Assembly: GCA_035517775.1 (NCBI GenBank)
Contig: DATIYF010000098.1
Span: forward strand, 1 to 29,963
Direction of reading: 5' to 3'
DNA length: 29,963 bases
Source of the DNA: DATIYF01 sp035517775
GTDB taxonomy: Bacteria; Acidobacteriota; Terriglobia; Terriglobales; Acidobacteriaceae
A program made the translations under genes and the position numbers. The notes beneath the pieces were generated by a model. The model saw only the letters and a program-made list of their open reading frames with translations, was not told the origin of the DNA and searched no databases. Shown piece after piece: positions 1-6,675 of this stretch. Within the stretch, counting starts at the first letter, position 1, and the number at the start of each line of letters is the position of its first letter.

Positions 1-478
1 GCTGCGCTCCGCCTGGACGGGGCGAAGCCCCGTCCCCACACGGCTCCGGACGGCAGGTCGTCGTCCCACATGAGGCTGGGGGCGACGGTGCTGGGGGCGG
101 GCTTCTGGTGCTGCGGAACTGCGCTCCGCCTGGACGGGGCGAAGCCCCGTCCCCACACGGCTCCAGACGGCAGGTTGTCGTCCCACATGAGGCTGGGGGC
201 GACGGTGCTGGGGGCGGGCTTCCGGTGCCGCGGAGCTGCGCTCCGCCTGGACGGGGCGAAGCCCCGTCCCCACACGGCTCCAGACGGCAGGTTGTCGTCC
301 CATATGAGGCTGGGGGCGGCGGTGCTGGGGGCGGGCTTCTGGTGCTGCGGAGCTGCGCTCCGCCTGGACAGCCGGGGGCGGCTGTCCCCACGTGAACTGG
401 ACGGGGCGAAGCCCCGTCCCCACACGGCCCCACATGTCCCCACACGGGGCAAAGCCCCGTCCCCACACGGCATCGCCG
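1..478. repeat. Tandem 117-bp GC-rich repeat with hairpins
   Basis: The block GCGCTCCGCC recurs at 4, 121, 238 and 355, an exact 117-base period. There are three full copies and a fourth that diverges after about 365. Each copy carries a 9-bp stem with a 3-base loop, GGACGGGGC-gaa-GCCCCGTCC, at 15-35, 132-152 and 249-269. Another copy of the hairpin lies at 399-419 and a shorter 7-bp version at 444-460. A different hairpin, GGACAGCCG-gggg-CGGCTGTCC, sits at 366-387. Because 117 is a multiple of three, two plus-strand frames stay open through the array. Their products are repetitive 39-residue units rich in Gly, Ala, Arg and Pro with no family resemblance, so I treat the region as noncoding. 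The array may continue left of the window. No gene was seen in this stretch. Confidence 0.85.
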
Positions 479-500
479 GAGGGCGAGTGATGTTGGCCGC

Positions 501-1391
501 TCAGCGGCGGAGGGAGTGCTTGCGCTCGAGGACGGTTTCGAGGGTCTGGCGGGTCTCGCGGGGGAGATGATAGGACTCGCGATCGGCCGGGTACTGGCCG
601 GAAAGCACGTCGGATCGGAAAGCGTTGACGGCGTCAGAGATGAGAGCGGCGGCATCGCCGTAGCGGCGGACGAATTTGGCGGGCGGGCCGAAGGTCAGGT
701 TGAGAATGTCGTGGAAGACCAGGACCTGGCCGTCGCACTCGGGGCCGGCGCCGATGCCGATGGTGGGCGTGGCGACTTCGGCGGTGATCATGGCCGCCAC
801 TTCGCGGGGAATCCCTTCCAGGTAAATGCAGGCCACGCCGGCGCGGTCGAGGGCGACGGCGTCTTTCATAAGCTGCTCGATGCCGCTGAGGTCTTTGCCC
901 TGGACTTTGTAGCCGCCCATGAGATTGACGGACTGGGGAGTGAGGCCAATGTGGCCGGCGACGGGAATTTCGGCGTCCATGATGCGGCGGATGAGATCGG
1001 CACGCTTTTCGCCGCCCTCGATTTTCACGGCTTCGGCGCCGGCTTCTTTCATGAAGCGGGCGGCGTTGCGAATGGCGTCGTTGAGGTCAACCTGGTAAGA
1101 ACCGTAGGGCATGTCGGCCACGAGCAGCGCATGCTTGACGCCGCGGCGGGCGGCGCGGGTGTGGTGCAGCATTTCTTCGATCGTGACCGAGAGCGTGTTG
1201 TCGTAGCCGAGCATGGCCTGGGCGAGCGAGTCGCCGACCAGGATGATGTCAATGGCGGCTTCATCGAGCAGGCGGGCGCTGGGATAGTCGTAGGCGGTGA
1301 GGCAGGTAATGCGCTCGCGGCGCTGCTTCTTTTCCCGCAGGGTGGTAATGGTGATTTTCTGGCGAGGTTCGCCGACCGGGGTGAGACTCAC
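501..1391 (-). CDS. panB: 3-methyl-2-oxobutanoate hydroxymethyltransferase
   Basis: Ketopantoate hydroxymethyltransferase adds a hydroxymethyl group from methylene-THF to alpha-ketoisovalerate, the first committed step to pantothenate and CoA, in the cytosol. The 296-residue product has the usual family length plus a basic C-terminal tail. Visible landmarks are VGDSLAQAMLGYDNTLSVT (52-70, with metal ligand Asp54), ADMPYGSYQ (92-100, Asp93), KIEGG (Glu125), GHIGLTPQSV (146-155) and YLEGIP (Glu192, the likely catalytic acid). The start is a GTG at 1391 with GGAGGA a few bases upstream; no ATG competes. It lies 129 bp downstream of the toxin gene on the same strand and has its own possible promoter. 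panC and panD are not in the window. Confidence 0.97.
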   Translation of the reverse strand: MSLTPVGEPRQKITITTLREKKQRRERITCLTAYDYPSARLLDEAAIDIILVGDSLAQAMLGYDNTLSVTIEEMLHHTRAARRGVKHALLVADMPYGSYQVDLNDAIRNAARFMKEAGAEAVKIEGGEKRADLIRRIMDAEIPVAGHIGLTPQSVNLMGGYKVQGKDLSGIEQLMKDAVALDRAGVACIYLEGIPREVAAMITAEVATPTIGIGAGPECDGQVLVFHDILNLTFGPPAKFVRRYGDAAALISDAVNAFRSDVLSGQYPADRESYHLPRETRQTLETVLERKHSLRR

Positions 1392-1447
1392 GATGTCCTC
1401 CAGTGCCCCTCCGCAACTGGGCGGATAGAGCCTGCCACATCAGGGAT

Positions 1448-1481
1448 ATTGTACGCGGAAGGGTGAGTTTTGAAGTCTTTT
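1448..1481 (-). promoter_or_regulatory. Possible promoter for panB
   Basis: On the minus strand a TACAAT hexamer lies at 1453-1448, about 57 bases upstream of the panB GTG start. Roughly 17 bases before it is CTTCAA, a poor match to a -35 box. The -10 is good and the -35 weak, so this is a tentative call based on position alone. Confidence 0.3.
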
Positions 1482-1520
1482 TTCTTCGGGGCAAGCGCTT
1501 TTGTTACCTTTAGAGGTTGG

Positions 1521-1928
1521 CTACCTTCTGCGCCGTTTGACATTGGAGCGCAGCCAGGCGGCGTAGGCGGCCTCGGTGATAGCGCCAGCGGCGAGGCCCA
1601 TCACCGCTTGCGCAGCGTCTTCCTCACTGGCCGTGAACGCAAAGCCGTTCAGCTCGAGGAAGAGAATCCCGATCACGAACCCGGTCCGCTTGTTGCCATC
1701 CACGAACGGGTGGTTACGCACAAGGGCTGCCGTGTAGAAGGCAGCCATCTTGATAAGGTCGGCGGAGCTGTCGTAGGCATAATGCTGGGGTGGGCGGGCC
1801 AGGGCGGATTGCAACAGTGTGCGGTCGCGCAGCCGCGGCGCGCCGCCATCTTTCGCCAAGAGGCGGCTATGGATCGCCAGGGCATCGTGCTCCTCAATCC
1901 AGATTGGCTCTTTACTTTCAGCTTTCAC
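1521..1928 (-). CDS. doc: Doc-type (Fic fold) toxin of a toxin-antitoxin pair
   Basis: The 135-residue product matches the death-on-curing family in length and motifs. The family member from phage P1 phosphorylates EF-Tu and stops translation. The signature HPFVDGNKRTG (73-83) has the catalytic His73 and the Asp77-Gly-Asn79-Lys80-Arg81 core that marks Doc rather than AMP-transferring Fic proteins, which have GNGR. The N-terminal part (residues 9-50) shows the usual helix pattern with LAIHSRLL. The chosen GTG at 1928 follows the antitoxin stop by 9 bases and has only a weak ribosome site, suggesting translational coupling. The C-terminus ends in a KRRRR tail. All key toxin residues are present, so it looks intact. 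Confidence 0.9.
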   Translation of the reverse strand: MKAESKEPIWIEEHDALAIHSRLLAKDGGAPRLRDRTLLQSALARPPQHYAYDSSADLIKMAAFYTAALVRNHPFVDGNKRTGFVIGILFLELNGFAFTASEEDAAQAVMGLAAGAITEAAYAAWLRSNVKRRRR

Positions 1929-1937
1929 GAGGCAGCT

Positions 1938-2165
1938 TCACTTCGAGAGCGCATGGAGGGTGTTGCGGTAGCGCGCCATGATTTCGTCTGCTTTCGCCAT
2001 TTTTTTTTCGAAGGTGGGATCGTAGGGCGTAAGCCGATAGTCGCCCTCGGCTGCCTCGATCAGAAAGAGCCGTTCGCCATTTCCGGTTTGCAGGCGGTTG
2101 ATGACTTCTTTCGGCAGCACGACTCCCAGTGAATTGCCGAACTTGCGGACTTTGAGCTCGACCAT
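1938..2165 (-). CDS. AbrB/MazE/SpoVT-type antitoxin
   Basis: This 75-residue protein has a SpoVT-AbrB swapped-hairpin DNA-binding domain in residues 1-45, with the family core KVRKFGNSLGVVLPKEVI (5-22). The remaining residues form a charged helical tail (TFEKKMAKADEIMARY) of the type that wraps and neutralises the toxin. It starts at an ATG with GGAG seven bases upstream and lies directly before the Doc-type toxin gene. The classic partner of Doc is Phd, which has a different fold, so this is a mixed pairing. It most likely represses its own operon through the palindrome just upstream. The family assignment is firm; the autoregulation is inference. Confidence 0.9.
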   Translation of the reverse strand: MVELKVRKFGNSLGVVLPKEVINRLQTGNGERLFLIEAAEGDYRLTPYDPTFEKKMAKADEIMARYRNTLHALSK

Positions 2166-2176
2166 GACGGTTCTCC

Positions 2177-2196
2177 GTTATTACAATTGTAATAAC
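2177..2196. promoter_or_regulatory. Perfect 20-bp palindrome, candidate operator of the antitoxin operon
   Basis: GTTATTACAATTGTAATAAC reads the same on both strands across all 20 bases. It ends 11 bases before the antitoxin ATG and contains the candidate -10 box. A dimeric AbrB-like protein bound here would block RNA polymerase. It is AT-rich in an otherwise GC-rich region, which makes chance unlikely. Confidence 0.75.
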
Positions 2197-2214
2197 ATCG
2201 CTCGAACGGCGCAA
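2186..2214 (-). promoter_or_regulatory. Promoter of the toxin-antitoxin operon
   Basis: On the minus strand a TTGCGC box (2214-2209) and a TACAAT box (2191-2186) are separated by exactly 17 bases, close to a sigma-70-type consensus. The -10 box lies inside the perfect palindrome. The predicted transcript would start about 15 bases before the antitoxin ATG, leaving room for its GGAG ribosome site. Confidence 0.6.
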
Positions 2215-2305
2215 GGTTACTCGCGACCGTGGCGAATAAGCTGGCCGCCGAGGCGAAACTCCTCCATCGTGGGCCCTCGTCCCAGGGCGAGCTGTCTCTT
2301 GCCCA

Positions 2306-2325
2306 GACAGCCGTGGGCGGCTGTC
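2306..2325. repeat. GACAGCCG-tggg-CGGCTGTC hairpin
   Basis: A perfect 8-bp stem with a 4-base loop sits between the kinase stop codon and the toxin-antitoxin promoter. It is nearly identical to the hairpin at 366-387, which has loop GGGG, so both belong to one dispersed family. There is no T-run after it on either strand, so it is not a standard terminator, though it could still limit read-through from the kinase gene. The rest of the 2197-2347 gap shows nothing else recognisable. Confidence 0.7.
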
Positions 2326-2347
2326 CGCACATCGTCGCTGCTGATAA

Positions 2348-3013
2348 TTACGCGCTGGCGGCTTCCTGGCTGCCGAGGGGCAGGAAATATTGCGTGCCCT
2401 TGATGGGGGCGGAGACTTTGCGCAGCAGCTCCTGTAAATCTTCATTGCGCTCGACGAAGTCAATCTCGGAAGTGTTGACGATCAGCAAGTCGGATGAAGT
2501 GTAGTGAAAGAAGAAGTGCTCGTAGGCCTTGATGACTTCCTCGAGGTAGTCCTCGTTGATGGCTTTTTCGCCGGGAGCGTTGCGCTTCCTGAGGCGCTTT
2601 TTCAGGACTTCGGGCGTGGCCTGAAGGTAGATGACCAGGTCGGGAGTGGGGAGCTGCTCGCGGAAAAAATTGTAGTAGCGGTTGTAGGTGTCGAGTTCCT
2701 GATCGTTGAGGTTGAGGCAGGCGAAGAGCTTGTCTTTTTCGATGATGAAGTCGGCGACGGCGATTTTCTGCGAGCGGGCGCCGAGATCGAGGGCGCGGAG
2801 CTGCTCGAAGCGGCGGATGAGAAAGGCGAACTGGGCCTGGAAGGCGGCGCCGGGCTCTGCCTGGTAGAAGGCGCGGAGGAAGGGATTTTCTTCGGCCTCC
2901 ATAACGCGCTGAGCGTTAAGGCGTTCGGCGAGAATGCGCGCCAGAGTGCTTTTGCCGACGCGAATGGGGCCTTCCACTGCAATGTAGCGAGGCAGTTCGA
3001 AAAGATTGGCCAT
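2348..3013 (-). CDS. Deoxynucleoside kinase family protein
   Basis: A 221-residue member of the deoxynucleoside/deoxyadenosine-deoxycytidine kinase family, which phosphorylates salvaged deoxynucleosides in the cytosol. The P-loop is GPIRVGKST (15-23). A substrate-side segment with EEN (41-43), the FxxEKDKLFACL region (89-100) and the arginine-rich lid KKRLRKR (138-144) follow, all in family order. The start at 3013 puts the P-loop about 14 residues in, as is usual. An upstream TTG would extend the frame to 3277 but would overlap the divergent deacetylase gene and add non-family sequence. Which base it prefers cannot be told from sequence alone. It is divergent from the deacetylase, with 165 bp between the starts. 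Confidence 0.9.
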   Translation of the reverse strand: MANLFELPRYIAVEGPIRVGKSTLARILAERLNAQRVMEAEENPFLRAFYQAEPGAAFQAQFAFLIRRFEQLRALDLGARSQKIAVADFIIEKDKLFACLNLNDQELDTYNRYYNFFREQLPTPDLVIYLQATPEVLKKRLRKRNAPGEKAINEDYLEEVIKAYEHFFFHYTSSDLLIVNTSEIDFVERNEDLQELLRKVSAPIKGTQYFLPLGSQEAASA

Positions 3014-3178
3014 GACCTGGGAGAAAGAGGACTCGCAGGCAGCATAACCCGGTTCGTGGGCGCAAACAATTGCGAAAGAGTTAACAGTGAGGGTCGAGAT
3101 GCGGGTTAATTTTTGCAAAGAACGGCATAGGTACCCTTGTAACGGGGGAAGGAGCGGCGCATCCGTTAGAATCATTGC

Positions 3179-3943
3179 ATGCTTGGGAATGCAATCACGA
3201 CTGGGGTCGCGGTAGTGTCTGGCGCGGCGGCCTTGGCGGGCGTGGCCGTGCATCACACGATGACCCCGACCACGCAATGGTATGGAAAGACGTTTTTCGG
3301 TCTAAGCCCGGGGACAAAGCAGATTGCGCTGACTTACGACGACGGGCCCAATGATCCGTACACGCTGCGCCTGGTGGAGATGCTGGCGCGGCACGATGTG
3401 CGGGCGACGTTCTTCATGATTGGCCGCTACGTGAAGCAACGGCCGGAGATCGCGCGGGCGGTGGCCGAGGCCGGGCACGTGGTGGCGAACCACACTTTCA
3501 ATCATCCGCTGCTGATATTCAAGGGAAATTCCAGCGTGGAGAAAGAGCTGGAGAGCTGCAAGCAGGTGCTGCTGGATGCGGCGGGACCGCATTCGAATTT
3601 ATTCCGTCCGCCGTTTGGCGGGCTGCGGCCGGGGCTGCTGAGCTTCATCCGGAAAAGCGGACTGGAGCCGATCATGTGGAACGTGACCGGCTTCGACTGG
3701 GACGCACCGCCGGTGGAGTTCATTGAGGAGAAAGTTGCCGGGCAGATGCGCGGGGGCGATATCATTCTGCTGCACGACGGCGGGCATGCGCAGATGGGCG
3801 CGGACCGGGGGCCGACGATCGCGGCCAGCGAGCGGATGATCCGGCGCTATCGTGGCGAGGGCTACGAGTTTGTTACGGTTTCCCAGATGCTGGAACAGAG
3901 CCAGGCGAAGACTCCCGGCGCGGCTGTGCTCCAGATACCTTAG
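3179..3943 (+). CDS. Membrane-anchored polysaccharide deacetylase (NodB domain)
   Basis: A carbohydrate esterase family 4 enzyme of 254 residues, expected to remove acetyl groups from N-acetylated glycans such as peptidoglycan or an exopolysaccharide. Residues 5-25 form an uncleaved hydrophobic anchor, placing the catalytic domain in the periplasm. The NodB motifs appear in order: TYDDGPN (52-58, Asp54 as base and Asp55 as metal ligand), HTFNHP (105-110, His105 and His109 as metal ligands), RPPFGG (143-148) and ILLHDGG (196-202, His199). All catalytic residues are present. The ATG at 3179 has only a weak ribosome site; a later ATG at 3260 would remove the anchor. The secreted glycosidase follows 48 bp downstream, so the two may act on the same polymer. 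Confidence 0.92.
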   Translation: MLGNAITTGVAVVSGAAALAGVAVHHTMTPTTQWYGKTFFGLSPGTKQIALTYDDGPNDPYTLRLVEMLARHDVRATFFMIGRYVKQRPEIARAVAEAGHVVANHTFNHPLLIFKGNSSVEKELESCKQVLLDAAGPHSNLFRPPFGGLRPGLLSFIRKSGLEPIMWNVTGFDWDAPPVEFIEEKVAGQMRGGDIILLHDGGHAQMGADRGPTIAASERMIRRYRGEGYEFVTVSQMLEQSQAKTPGAAVLQIP

Positions 3944-3991
3944 AATGCCTTCGCCCGTCGAAGGGCGAGGGTTTCCCGGAGGACAATTTTG

Positions 3992-5029
3992 ATGAGGCGG
4001 GCGATCCTGCTTCTGGCGGTGGTGTGTTCGGCGGCAGCGGCAGCGGCGGCGGCGCAGCCGAAGGCGCTGTTCTACATGACGGCGAATCCGAATTCGGTGA
4101 AGTCGTTCACGGAACATGCCGACAAGATTGATACGCTGGTTCCGGCGTGGTATTGGGCGGATGGGAATGGGCTGGTATGGGGCGGACCGAACCCGGATGT
4201 GTTGAAGACGGCGGCGGCGCACCACGTGCCGGTGATGCCGATTGTGGCGCTGATGGTGCAGGCCGATCTGCACAAGTTGTTCATCACCCCGGCGGCGCAT
4301 GCGGCATTTATTGGATGGCTGCTCTCGGAGTGCAAGCGGAACGGCTACAGCGGCTTTCAGATTGATTTCGAGAACGTGGCGTGGACCGACCGCGACCTGC
4401 TTTCGAGCCTGGTGGCGGAGACTGCGGCCGCCTTGCACCAACAAGGGCTGCAGTTGACGATTGCGACCGTGCCCAATGCGCCCGGATATGCCGGGGCGGG
4501 CGGCTACGCGCGCTGGATTTATGCCAACTGGCGCGGAGGGTACGACCTGAAGGCGCTGGCGCAATCGGTTGACCTGATCTGCCTGATGACCTACGACCAG
4601 CACACGCGCTGGACGGAACCGGGGCCTGTGGCGGGATATCCGTGGACGGTCCAGAACCTGACCTACGCCCTGCAATTTGTGCCGAAGCAGAAGCTGTCGC
4701 TGGGGATTCCAGTGTACGGGTATCACTGGTTTGCGGGCGATCCGGGCAAAGATGAGAAGCCGAACGCGACCGCGGAGTACATCGGGCAGCAGGATGTGGA
4801 GCAATATGTTGCGGCGTATCACCCGCAGATGGAGTGGGATGCCACCGACCGCAGCGCGTGGTTTTATTTCTATCGTGACGACACGCGGGAGTGGGTGTTC
4901 TACACCGACAAGCGCGGGTTCGAGGAGCGGCTGAACCTGGTGCGCGAGCAAGGTTTGCAGGGATTCTGTTCCTGGGTGCTGGGGATGGAAGATCCGCAGA
5001 TATGGTCGCTGCTGCCGGCGCACAGGTGA
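3992..5029 (+). CDS. Secreted GH18-type glycoside hydrolase
   Basis: This 345-residue protein resembles the GH18 branch that includes spore germination hydrolases YaaH/SleL, which cleave N-acetylglucosamine polymers. An N-terminal signal peptide ends in an alanine tract near residue 21. The active-site strand reads GFQIDFENV: the catalytic Glu127 and its neighbour Asp125 are kept, while the two earlier Asp positions of the classical DxxDxDxE motif are Ser and Gln. Later landmarks are LMTYDQH and a C-terminal SWVLGMEDP with the substrate-floor Trp. GGAGGA precedes the start; a TTG three bases earlier is also possible. It probably shares a transcript with the deacetylase and converges on hemL. 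The fold call is good, the substrate unknown. Confidence 0.85.
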   Translation: MRRAILLLAVVCSAAAAAAAAQPKALFYMTANPNSVKSFTEHADKIDTLVPAWYWADGNGLVWGGPNPDVLKTAAAHHVPVMPIVALMVQADLHKLFITPAAHAAFIGWLLSECKRNGYSGFQIDFENVAWTDRDLLSSLVAETAAALHQQGLQLTIATVPNAPGYAGAGGYARWIYANWRGGYDLKALAQSVDLICLMTYDQHTRWTEPGPVAGYPWTVQNLTYALQFVPKQKLSLGIPVYGYHWFAGDPGKDEKPNATAEYIGQQDVEQYVAAYHPQMEWDATDRSAWFYFYRDDTREWVFYTDKRGFEERLNLVREQGLQGFCSWVLGMEDPQIWSLLPAHR

Positions 5030-5054
5030 GGGTCGGGCGCTGAGAGTCCCCGAG

Positions 5055-5130
5055 TGAAGGGTAGGGTCCTCCGACTTCGCAGGCCCATCGCGTTCGCCAA
5101 GCGCCGGCTGCGGTCAGGATGACATGGTTG
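5055..5130. repeat. Dispersed TCCGACTTCGC...CAGGATGACA type element
   Basis: The gap between the glycosidase and hemL contains GTCCTCCGACTTCGC and, downstream, CGGTCAGGATGACA. A similar string (CTCGCCTCGCTGCGCTCGG followed by GGAATGACAGGGGG) lies at 13440-13478. This is a degenerate family of intergenic sequence with no coding signal. No terminator was recognised between these two converging genes. Confidence 0.45.
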
Positions 5131-5167
5131 GGGGAGCGGGCGCCCGCCCCACATGCGGTCTGTGCCT

Positions 5168-6460
5168 TCAACGTCCAAAGGCGTGCCGGGCGGCGGCCAG
5201 GGTTTGCTCGATATCTTTTTCGGTGTGGGCGGCGCTGAGGAAGGCGGCTTCGTATTGTGAGGGCGGCAGGTACACGCCGCTTTCCAGCATGGAGCGGAAG
5301 AAGCGGCCGAAAGCTTCGGTATTCGATTTTGAGGCGGAAGCCCAATCCTTCACCGGGCCCTTGGTGAAAAACCAGGTGAACATGGAACCGGAGCGGTTGA
5401 AGCAGAGGGGTACGCTGGCGGCCTTGGCGGCAGCGGCCACGCCTTGTACCAATTGGGCGCTCAGCTTTTCCAGCCGGGGATAGATTTTGGTCTTATTGTC
5501 GCGAAGATGCTTCAAGGTTGCGAGACCGGCGGCCATGGCCAAAGGATTTCCCGACAAAGTGCCGGCCTGGTACATGGGCCCCAGGGGCGCGACCAGGTCC
5601 ATGATTTCGGCTGAGCCGCCGTAGGCGCCGACGGGAAGACCGCCGCCGATAATTTTGCCCAGGGTGGTGAGATCGGGATGAATGCCGTAAAGCTCCTCGG
5701 CGCCGCCGAAGGCGAGGCGAAAGCCGGTCATTACTTCATCGAAAATCAGGACGGCCTTTTCACGCTGCGTGATCAGGCGCAGGGCGGCGAGAAATTCGCC
5801 GGCGCCGGGAACGCATCCCATATTGCCGACGACCGGCTCGACGATCACGCAGGCAATCTGGTGCTTGAACTTGGAGAAGGCGTGCTCGACCGCGGTAGCG
5901 GAGTTGAAAGGGAGAGCGAGGGTGAACTGGGTAAATTCTTCGGGAACGCCGGCCGAGCCGGGAAGGCCGAGGGTGGCAACGCCGGAGCCGGCTTTTACGA
6001 GCAAAGGATCGGCGTGGCCGTGATAGCAGCCCTCGAACTTGATGATGTATTTGCGCTTGGTATAAGCGCGGGCCAGGCGGATGGCCGACATGGTGGCTTC
6101 GGTGCCGGAGCTCACGAAGCGAATCTTCTGCATTTCGGGAAAAACGGAAAGGATGAGTTCGGCGAGGTCGGCTTCGGCGGGAGTGGAAGCGCCGAAGCTG
6201 GTGCCGTTCTTGGCGGCGGCGGTGACGGCCTCGACCACTTCCGTAGGGGCATGGCCGAGAATGAGAGGCCCCCAGGAGCCGACGTAATCAATGTATTCGT
6301 TGCCGTCGGCATCCCAAAGGCGCGAGCCCTGGCCGCGGACGATGAAGACGGGCTCGCCGCCCACGGCGGCGAAGGCGCGCACGGGCGAGTTCACGCCGCC
6401 GGGGATCATCTTCTCGGCGCGTTTCTGCAGGCGGCGGGATTTTTCAGTCTTGCGGGGCAT
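5168..6460 (-). CDS. hemL: Glutamate-1-semialdehyde 2,1-aminomutase
   Basis: This PLP enzyme converts glutamate-1-semialdehyde to 5-aminolevulinate, the last step of the C5 route into heme and other tetrapyrroles. The 430-residue product has the normal family length. Signatures are PGGVNSPVRAF (20-30), SSGTEATMSAIRLAR (117-131, phosphate contact), YHGHAD (146-151), FDEVMTGFR (240-248, Asp241 holds the PLP ring nitrogen) and TLGKIIGGGLPVGAYGG (266-282) with Lys269 as the Schiff-base lysine. I start at the ATG at 6460; a TTG at 6526 would add 22 residues not seen in the family. No clear ribosome site precedes the ATG. No other tetrapyrrole gene lies nearby. Confidence 0.96.
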   Translation of the reverse strand: MPRKTEKSRRLQKRAEKMIPGGVNSPVRAFAAVGGEPVFIVRGQGSRLWDADGNEYIDYVGSWGPLILGHAPTEVVEAVTAAAKNGTSFGASTPAEADLAELILSVFPEMQKIRFVSSGTEATMSAIRLARAYTKRKYIIKFEGCYHGHADPLLVKAGSGVATLGLPGSAGVPEEFTQFTLALPFNSATAVEHAFSKFKHQIACVIVEPVVGNMGCVPGAGEFLAALRLITQREKAVLIFDEVMTGFRLAFGGAEELYGIHPDLTTLGKIIGGGLPVGAYGGSAEIMDLVAPLGPMYQAGTLSGNPLAMAAGLATLKHLRDNKTKIYPRLEKLSAQLVQGVAAAAKAASVPLCFNRSGSMFTWFFTKGPVKDWASASKSNTEAFGRFFRSMLESGVYLPPSQYEAAFLSAAHTEKDIEQTLAAARHAFGR

Positions 6461-6590
6461 GGGAAAAGCCAGCGCTGGGCTGCCAAGCAACCTTCTGAAA
6501 TTAACGGCAAATTCATAATCCCGCAATAGTGTTGAAACACGGTGTCCTTAGCCTGATTGCAGTACAGCCCTTCTAACCGGGAGGGATATA

Positions 6591-6630
6591 GGGACAGCCT
6601 CGGGGGGCTCCGGGTTGTCCCTGCTTTTTT
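6591..6630 (+). terminator. Terminator-like hairpin with T-run
   Basis: GGGACAGCC (6591-6599) can pair with GGGTTGTCCC (6612-6621), with one mismatch, and is followed by TGC and six T residues (6625-6630). This has the form of an intrinsic terminator on the plus strand. No plus-strand gene lies just upstream, because hemL is on the minus strand, so it would have to end a short transcript, act as a leader attenuator for the porin relic, or be a leftover. Confidence 0.45.
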
Positions 6631-6675
6631 CTGCGTCCCTTTTCGGCCCACGCGTAGACTTACCGTTTGCGGTGA

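Noticed and set aside
1..478. CRISPR array
   Set aside because: The 117-bp units are contiguous and nearly identical throughout; there are no short repeats with unique spacers and no cas genes.
70..570. 166-aa plus-strand frame over the tandem repeats
   Set aside because: It exists because the unit length is a multiple of three in GC-rich DNA; another overlapping frame is also open, there is no ribosome site, and its end runs into panB on the other strand.
516..1466. Long plus-strand frame opposite panB
   Set aside because: It is antisense to a clear panB gene; such frames come from third-position GC bias. The same holds for those opposite the kinase (2504-3109), hemL (5678-6529) and the propeller gene (24079-25596).
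1938..2463. 181-aa minus-strand frame starting in the kinase gene and covering the antitoxin
   Set aside because: It is in another frame from the antitoxin, crosses the promoter and palindrome, and has low-complexity Arg/Ser/Pro content.
2348..3277. 309-aa version of the deoxynucleoside kinase from a TTG at 3277
   Set aside because: The extra residues overlap the divergent deacetylase gene and are unlike the family; the ATG at 3013 puts the P-loop in its normal place.
3599..5023. 474-aa minus-strand frame opposite the deacetylase and GH18 genes
   Set aside because: Arg/His/Pro-rich composition with no motif, while the plus strand encodes two recognised enzymes.
5678..6529. 283-aa plus-strand frame over hemL
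   Set aside because: Gly/Ala/Glu-rich antisense frame without a recognisable family.
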